From Planctomycetota bacterium (GTDB lineage Bacteria; Planctomycetota; UBA1135; UBA2386): a stretch of 64,000 bases of DNA. The translations under genes and the position numbers were made by a program. Shown one piece after another: positions 58,842 through 64,000 of this stretch. Under the pieces are notes generated by a model, which had not been told where the DNA came from, did no database searches, and was given only the letters and a program-made list of their open reading frames with translations. Positions within the stretch are counted from its first letter, which is position 1, and every line of letters starts with the position of its first letter. Location: assembly GCA_016716265.1 (NCBI GenBank), contig JADJWQ010000006.1, positions 3,127,501 to 3,191,500 of the forward strand. The letters run 5' to 3'.

Positions 58842-61800
58842 TCAGCGCACCCCGAGCGTCGCATGGATGCCGTTCGACGTGCTGGCACCGAACGGCGCCG
58901 CGGTCGGACCGACGACGACCTGCAGCCCGAGCGTCGCGCCCGACAGCACCGGCATGTTCGGGATCGGAATCTGGAACGAGACCTGCCCGGCCGTCACGGC
59001 GGCACTGGACATCACCCACGGCAACGCCAGGTACCAGGTGTGGCCGAGCGCGCGGTAGTCGCCACGCGCCGCTCCGCAGAGCAGCCAGGCGAAGGTGCCG
59101 GTCCCGACCTCGGAGCAGTCGATCGTCAGATAGGAGCCGAGCACCGGATCGGTCGCCACGGCCACCGGCGCGATGGCGGACGCTCCGGTGCCGACGCCGA
59201 CGAGCGCCGACACGGCACCGAGCTCGAGGACGTAGGGCTCCCGGCCGTGCACCCCGTCGTCAGCGCCGAACACGAGGCGACCGCGGGATGCGACCAGGTC
59301 GCGCGGCTCGCTGCCCAGCGAACCGGGTAGCACGTCGCCGACGAGCACCGTGCCCGCGCGCGTGCCGTCGGTCACCCACAGCTCACCACCGTGGACGGCG
59401 TCGTCGGCCCGGAAGAACACCCGCCGGCTGCCGACGCGGAGGAACTCGCGCGGACTCGAGGACTGCGTTCCGCCTGCGATGTCGAGCAGGACCCGGGTCC
59501 CCGCAGCCGTGCCGTCGGTCACGAAGGGCTCGAGACCCTCGCTGACGGTCCGCGCCGTGAACAACAGCAGCCCATTGGGAGCGAGCACCTGCGGGGCCGG
59601 GTCCGAGCCGAACGGGCCCGCCTCGAGGTCGGCGATCCGCCAGGTGCCGGCGCGCGTGCCGTCGCTGCGCCACAGCTCCCGCCCGAAGATCGAGTCTTCG
59701 GCGCCGAACCAGACCAGCCCGCCCGCGGCGAGCAGCCCGGCCGGTGACGAGCTCCCGGAGCCCGGTTCCAGGTCGGCGACCAGGACCGTCCCGGCCGCGC
59801 TGCCGTCGGTCACCCAGAGCTCCCGCCCGGCGTTGCCATCGTCCGCGCTGAACAGGATCCGGTCGCCGAGCACGACGAACCCGGCGGGGTACGAACCCGA
59901 GCTGCCGGAATGGAGATCGACGACGAGGCGCGTACCCGCCACCGTGCCGTCGGTCGCCCACAGCTCGGTGCCGTGGGTCCCGTCGTCGGCGTGGAAGTAC
60001 AGCTCGTCACCGAGCCGAGTGAAGCCGGCGGCGTCGCTGCCGTTCGGGCCGGGGGCGAGGTCGATCAGCAGCCGCGTGCCCGCCGCCGTGCCGTCGGAGA
60101 TCCAAGGCTCCCGCCCGCCGCTCGGTCCGACCGCGGTGAACACGACGCCGCCACCGGGCAGCGCGGTGATGCTCTGCGGCAACGAGCTGACCGTGAACGG
60201 ATTGATGTCGGCCACGCGCCGGGTGCCAGCGACGGTGCCGTCGGTCACCCACAGCTCGTAGCCGTCCCAGCCGTCGTTGGCGCGGAAGAAGGCCTGGCCA
60301 CCCGAGACCGCGAAGCCGCCGGCGTTGCTGTCGGCGCTCGACGGGTTGATGTCGGCCAGCAGGCGGGTCCCGGCGGGCGTGCCGTCGGTCACCCACGCCT
60401 CGCGGCCGTGCACGCCGTCGTCCGCGACGAACACGGTCCGGCCGTTCAGCAAGTCGACTCCGGAGTCGGCGTTCGACGCGAGCGAGGCGCCCGGGATCCC
60501 GGCATGGAGGTCGGCGAGCAGCCGCGTCCCGGCGCTGGTGCCGTCCGTGATCCACGGCTCGGTGCCGACGGTGACCTCGCGGGCGGTGAACAGCAGGTCG
60601 CCGCGCGGCGTCGCGAACAGCTCGCGCGGCAGCGAACCGTCCGGCCCGGCTTCGACGTCCGCCAGCAGCCGCGTCCCCGACGTCGTGCCGTCGGTGATCC
60701 ACGGCTCGTTGCCGTGGGTGCCGTCGTCCGCGGTGAACACGACCGCCGAACCGAGTGGGGTGAACCCGTCGGGACGCGACCCGACGCGGGGATGGATGTC
60801 GCGGAGCAGCCGCGTGCCCTGCGCGGTCCCGTCCGTGATCCAGAGCTCCTGACCCTCGGCACCGCTGTTCGCGACGATGCCTGCGTAGGCACCGAGCACG
60901 AACACCGGCCGGGCGAACGACGAGCCCACCGGATCGATGTCGGCAACCATGCGCGTGGTGATCGCACGCCCATCGGTGATCCACAGCTCGCGGCCGTGCA
61001 CGCCGTCGTCGGCGGAGAAGTAGACGTACGGACCGAAGCCCAGGAAGGAGTGCGGGTCCGAGGAGCCGGCGGGGTCGATATCGGCGACCAGCGTCACGGC
61101 GCTGCCGTTCCACACGTACGGCTCGTCGCCGCTCCCGGCGTCGGCGGCGAAGATCAGCATCGTCGGGGCCGCGCACAGGTCGTGCGGGTCCGACCCGCCG
61201 GGCCCGGGCACCAGCTCCGCGACGCGGACGGTCGACGCGGCCGTGCCGGTCGTCCTCCACAGCTCCGTGCCCCCACCGTCATCGGCGGGGAAATACAGAG
61301 CGCCGGCGAACTCGACCGCATCCCGCAACCCCTGCGGCAGGCCGGTCCCGCCACGGTTGATCTCCAGGACGCGGGTCGTGCCGCCTGCGGTGCCGTCGGT
61401 CCGCCACAGCTCGCGGCCGGACACGCCGTCGTCGTAGCCGAACAACACGTAGCCGCCGAACGACACGGGGTCGGCGATCGAAGACCCCGCGACACCCGGT
61501 GTCAGGTCGCGCACGAGCCGCGTCCCGTTCGCCGTGCCGTCGGTCCGCCACAGCTCGGTGCCGACGCCGACGCCCGTCGCGCGGAACACGACCTCGTTGC
61601 CGAGCACGGCGAACTCGCCGGGGTCGGAGCCGGCCGGTCCGGGGACGAGATCGACGACGAGCTGCGTGCCGGCGGCCGTGCCGTCGGTCCGCCACAGCTC
61701 GGTGCCGTGCTGTGCCGTCTCGGCGCGGAACAGGGTCAGGTTTCCGAGCTGGACGTACGTCGCCGGATTCGAGCTCGGCGGCGTCGGTCGCACCGCATTG

Positions 61801-61889
61801 ACATCCAGCAACAGGGCCGGGTTCTGCGCGAGCAGCGCCGCACACAGCGCGAGGCCACAGAGCGGCCCCAATCGACCTACGGACTTCAT
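58842..61889 (-). CDS. Secreted ELWxTDGT-repeat protein with C-terminal module
   Basis: A 1015-residue exported protein: ATG at 61889 gives a signal peptide (MKSVGRLGPLCGLALCAALLAQ). From ~residue 50 to 890 it consists of about 18 repeats of ~48 residues with the consensus xFxAxDGxxGxELWxTDGTxAGTRLVxDL, for example GTELWRTDGTAAGT and RELWVTDGSAAGT. A few copies are degenerate (EPYVWNGSA; REPYVLELGA). Such repeats are predicted to form propeller or solenoid structures. The last ~125 residues are the shared module ending SNGIHATLGVR. It lies downstream of the Kelch gene with a strong hairpin between them. Function unknown. Confidence 0.92.
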   Translation of the reverse strand: MKSVGRLGPLCGLALCAALLAQNPALLLDVNAVRPTPPSSNPATYVQLGNLTLFRAETAQHGTELWRTDGTAAGTQLVVDLVPGPAGSDPGEFAVLGNEVVFRATGVGVGTELWRTDGTANGTRLVRDLTPGVAGSSIADPVSFGGYVLFGYDDGVSGRELWRTDGTAGGTTRVLEINRGGTGLPQGLRDAVEFAGALYFPADDGGGTELWRTTGTAASTVRVAELVPGPGGSDPHDLCAAPTMLIFAADAGSGDEPYVWNGSAVTLVADIDPAGSSDPHSFLGFGPYVYFSADDGVHGRELWITDGRAITTRMVADIDPVGSSFARPVFVLGAYAGIVANSGAEGQELWITDGTAQGTRLLRDIHPRVGSRPDGFTPLGSAVVFTADDGTHGNEPWITDGTTSGTRLLADVEAGPDGSLPRELFATPRGDLLFTAREVTVGTEPWITDGTSAGTRLLADLHAGIPGASLASNADSGVDLLNGRTVFVADDGVHGREAWVTDGTPAGTRLLADINPSSADSNAGGFAVSGGQAFFRANDGWDGYELWVTDGTVAGTRRVADINPFTVSSLPQSITALPGGGVVFTAVGPSGGREPWISDGTAAGTRLLIDLAPGPNGSDAAGFTRLGDELYFHADDGTHGTELWATDGTVAGTRLVVDLHSGSSGSYPAGFVVLGDRILFSADDGNAGRELWVTDGSAAGTVLVADLEPGSGSSSPAGLLAAGGLVWFGAEDSIFGRELWRSDGTRAGTWRIADLEAGPFGSDPAPQVLAPNGLLLFTARTVSEGLEPFVTDGTAAGTRVLLDIAGGTQSSSPREFLRVGSRRVFFRADDAVHGGELWVTDGTRAGTVLVGDVLPGSLGSEPRDLVASRGRLVFGADDGVHGREPYVLELGAVSALVGVGTGASAIAPVAVATDPVLGSYLTIDCSEVGTGTFAWLLCGAARGDYRALGHTWYLALPWVMSSAAVTAGQVSFQIPIPNMPVLSGATLGLQVVVGPTAAPFGASTSNGIHATLGVR

Positions 61890-61916
61890 CGGCACGAGCC
61901 TCGGGCGGGGAGGGGA

Positions 61917-61948
61917 ACGCCGGACCGTCCTTCGGAACGGTCCGGCGT
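61917..61948 (-). terminator. Perfect hairpin with a C(UUCG)G-type loop
   Basis: A 12-bp perfect stem flanks the loop CCTTCGGA, in which C(UUCG)G can form. It lies downstream of the Kelch gene stop at 61994 and 28 bp upstream of the next start. Very stable; terminator or mRNA end for the Kelch gene, possibly also affecting the next leader. Confidence 0.6.
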
Positions 61949-61993
61949 GGGGTGCAGGGCGAACGGCGGGGCGCACGCGGCGCCCGGGTCGGC

Positions 61994-63397
61994 TCAGTGA
62001 CCGACCACCGCGGTCCCGGCGTTGCTCGTCACGACGCCGGCCGGGTTGTGACCCGCGTCCGGGGCGAACGCCTGGTTGAAGGCACGCAATCCGACGAGGT
62101 TCGCCACCACCGGGATCGGCAGCGAGAAGGTGGCGCTACCCGCGCTCGCGGACGTGCCGGCGACGACGTCGAGACTGACGTAGAGAGTGCAGCCCGTCAG
62201 GCCGAAGGGCGTCAGGTCGAACGGCAGGCTGCTCGCACCCCAGCTCGAGTCGCTGACGCCGAACGCGAGGAACGCGGTCGTCGCCGACGCGTTGAGGTTC
62301 GACATGGCCAGCACGAAGTTCTCGCCGAGGACCGGACGGCGGACCAGGTCCAGCGCCACCGTGCCGGCGCTCCCGCTGCAGCCCGCGCCGAACGCGTCCC
62401 AGCGGGCACCGTACTCCCAGGTCTCGGCGTTGGTCTGGAAGCGGCTGTCGATCCCGCCGAACAGCACCGTGTGCTCGCGATCGGCATCGAAGGCCGCGGC
62501 GGGCACCGCACGCGCGGTGATCCCGCTGCTGCCGAGCTGCGTCCAGACGCTGCCGTCGAACTGCCACACGTCGTTGAGGATGTTGCCGTTCGTCGGATCC
62601 TGACCGCCGTAGAGCAGGCAGACGTTGCGGTGGCTGTCGTAGACCATCGACGAACGCGTCCGCGGGCCGGGGCTACCGACCGATACCGGCAGGCGCGTCC
62701 AACTCGTGCCGTCGTATTCCCACGTGTCGCCGAACCCACCGATCTGCGGATCGACGCCGCCGAACATCACGATCCTGCCGCGCGCGGCGTCATGGCACAT
62801 CGCCGAGCCCTCGCGAGGTCCGGGACCGGTAGCGCCGACGTTCTGCGTCCACGTGTTGCCGTCGAACTCCCAGACCGCGTCGTTCGCGATCGGGAAAGCG
62901 GAGTCCGACAGCCCGCCATAGACGACCATCACGCCGCGGGAGGCGTCGTAAGCCGAGGCCGCGCGGGTGAGACCGCCGGGCGTCGCGGCCGGGCTGAGCA
63001 TGCGCCAGTTGCTGCCGTTCCACTCCCAGGTCTCGTCGTTGGCCGGACCGCCGAAGGGACCGCCGCCGGCATTGCCGCCGTAGAGCCAGACGACGCCGTT
63101 CGCCGGGTTCGTCGCGTCGGGCTTCATGACCATCGCCGCCTCGGCGCGTCCGCGCGGCGAAGTCGAGGGGCTCTTCCTCGTCCAATCGTTGCCGTCGTAC
63201 ACCCAGGTCTCGTTGGAGAACGAGAAGAACACCTCTCCGCCGAACAGCACGGTCTCACCGCGCGCGCTGTCGAACGTGGCCACGGCACCGGCGCGGGCGC
63301 TCGGCGCACTGAGGGTCTGGATCTGGGTCCACTGGGCGGTGCTGACGGCGGCGAGGCCGAGGGCCGAAAGGACACAGAGGCTGGCGAGATTCCGCAT
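61994..63397 (-). CDS. Secreted Kelch-type propeller protein with C-terminal module
   Basis: A 467-residue exported protein. ATG at 63397 gives MRNLASLCVLSALGLAAVSTAQ as leader. Six Kelch blades follow with the pattern VLFGG...ETWVYDGNDWT (residues ~45-60), VWLYGGNAGGGPFGG then ETWEWNGSNW, MVVYGGLSDSAF, IVMFGGVDPQIGG then DTWEYDGTSWT, CLLYGGQDP then DVWQFDGSVW, and VLFGGIDSRFQ. From GAGCSGSAG (~330) the shared module runs to the end, with PFDLTPFGLTGCTLYVSLDV. Closely parallels the Kelch protein at 9201-10751. It probably mediates glycan or protein binding outside the cell. Confidence 0.92.
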   Translation of the reverse strand: MRNLASLCVLSALGLAAVSTAQWTQIQTLSAPSARAGAVATFDSARGETVLFGGEVFFSFSNETWVYDGNDWTRKSPSTSPRGRAEAAMVMKPDATNPANGVVWLYGGNAGGGPFGGPANDETWEWNGSNWRMLSPAATPGGLTRAASAYDASRGVMVVYGGLSDSAFPIANDAVWEFDGNTWTQNVGATGPGPREGSAMCHDAARGRIVMFGGVDPQIGGFGDTWEYDGTSWTRLPVSVGSPGPRTRSSMVYDSHRNVCLLYGGQDPTNGNILNDVWQFDGSVWTQLGSSGITARAVPAAAFDADREHTVLFGGIDSRFQTNAETWEYGARWDAFGAGCSGSAGTVALDLVRRPVLGENFVLAMSNLNASATTAFLAFGVSDSSWGASSLPFDLTPFGLTGCTLYVSLDVVAGTSASAGSATFSLPIPVVANLVGLRAFNQAFAPDAGHNPAGVVTSNAGTAVVGH

Positions 63398-64000
63398 AGG
63401 AGTTTCCTGGAGGGGATCGGGAACGAGAGGTGGAGCGCGCCACGACACGCGAGTGCGTGGCGCTCCCGAGCATCGGAGCGGGGCGAGCCCCGGACGGCGC
63501 GCCCTCGGGGAGTCGGGAGGAAGATGTCGCCCGCGTGTCCGGCGGAATCCGCGATTTCGTCTTCCCGGCCCGTGACGAGGCCCGGCACGCCTCCCCCTCG
63601 GGGCTTCGCAACCCGCTCTGGACGCCCGCCTTGCGGCACGTCGTCCGCATCCGCCTCGGCACGGTCGGCGGAGCTCGCAGCTGGCCGACGGGCTCCCCGT
63701 CCGACACCTGCGGACCCTCGCACCTCACGGCGTCGCCGACGCCCGGCTCGACGACCACGACGCGCGCCGGGGAGGTCGCGGACAGCCGGCGCGGTCACGT
63801 GGAAAGGCGGGGGCTCGTTCGGCACGTAGGCGGCCCCGATCTGCACCCAGCGCCAGTTCCACGGCGACGCGCAATGAGCACCCCCGTCCTCGCCTCCGCT
63901 CGCTTCGGGGGAAGCGAGGCACTCGCACGGCCACAGCGGTCGCGCGCAGCGGCCAGCCTGCGGGTCACGCTGAACGACCGCCGCGCTGAACGACAGTCAC
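63398..64000. other. Right-end region without a convincing gene
   Basis: 603 bp upstream of the Kelch gene. It contains a hairpin at 63432-63466. Frames open on both strands give Arg/Pro/Gly-rich products. A minus-strand stretch near 63750-63850 reads VQIGAAYVPNEPPPFHV, and a neighbouring frame reads VVVEPGVGDAVRCEGPQV; together these could be a frameshifted gene, but I cannot support it. Confidence 0.4.
63432..63466 (-). promoter_or_regulatory. Leader hairpin upstream of the Kelch gene
   Basis: GGAGCG-CG-CCACG pairs with CGTGG-CGCTCC with a two-base bulge, about 35 nt upstream of the start at 63397. Could be a 5' UTR structure or a terminator for an upstream gene outside the window. Confidence 0.3.

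Noticed and set aside
63398..64000. A frameshifted minus-strand gene in the last 600 bp
   Set aside because: Two short protein-like strings in different frames, but no family, start or end could be assigned.

Overview
The window comes from a very GC-rich, strongly GC3-biased chromosome whose gene content points to the Planctomycetota. It has many secreted FG-GAP, Kelch and PKD proteins that share a C-terminal beta-rich module, Ser/Thr kinases paired with ECF-type sigma factors, a formylglycine-type sulfatase, an EF-P-like factor, and mostly leaderless or Shine-Dalgarno-poor starts. No rRNA, tRNA, CRISPR array, phage module or intact insertion sequence was seen. Long open frames exist on every strand because of base composition, so genes were chosen by protein character rather than by length.

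Layout. 1-10.8 kb: a cut-off FG-GAP protein, a GH18 chitinase divergent from an FG-GAP protein, a glycine-zipper membrane protein, a secreted protein interrupted by an in-frame UGA (candidate selenoprotein), a GT-C-like membrane protein and a Kelch protein. 10.9-19.2 kb: a TPR receptor kinase translationally coupled to an ECF sigma factor, then two large secreted proteins (propeller-like; PKD/LamG). 19.2-27.2 kb: a five-gene minus-strand run of methanethiol methyltransferase (MddA-like), TMTC-like membrane/TPR protein, N-formylglutamate amidohydrolase family protein, membrane fusion protein and RND pump. 27.4-31.1 kb: a small protein plus EF-P-like factor, a sulfatase and exonuclease I. 31.1-32.1 kb: a non-coding block holding three tandem copies of a ~230-bp unit. 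32.1-40 kb: FG-GAP protein, VWA protein, DUF4920 lipoprotein, PepSY-TM-like protein, a stand-alone secreted module, and an NTF2/VOC fusion. 40-45.3 kb: FtcD, then a decayed zone with a methyltransferase fragment and a broken OmpR-type response regulator, a two-domain secreted protein, and an apparently gene-free stretch. 45.3-53.7 kb: divergent methyltransferases, EtfBA, a Kelch-like protein, and a sugar isomerase/RhaT pair. 54-63.4 kb: an integrin-like receptor kinase coupled to its sigma factor, an ELWxTDGT-repeat protein and another Kelch protein. The last 600 bp hold no convincing gene.

How it fits together. The window is dominated by a secretome (at least eleven exported repeat proteins) and by two kinase/sigma cassettes that could sense envelope or extracellular state. 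Metabolic genes cover histidine/folate one-carbon transfer (FtcD), fatty-acid or amino-acid oxidation electron transfer (EtfBA), deoxy-sugar use (isomerase and RhaT), sulfated glycan and chitin attack, and volatile sulfur methylation. The most notable items are the UGA-interrupted gene with a bacterial-SECIS-like hairpin, the shared secreted module found at C-terminal, N-terminal and stand-alone positions, the integrin-like kinase, and the triplicated hairpin-bearing 230-bp repeat.
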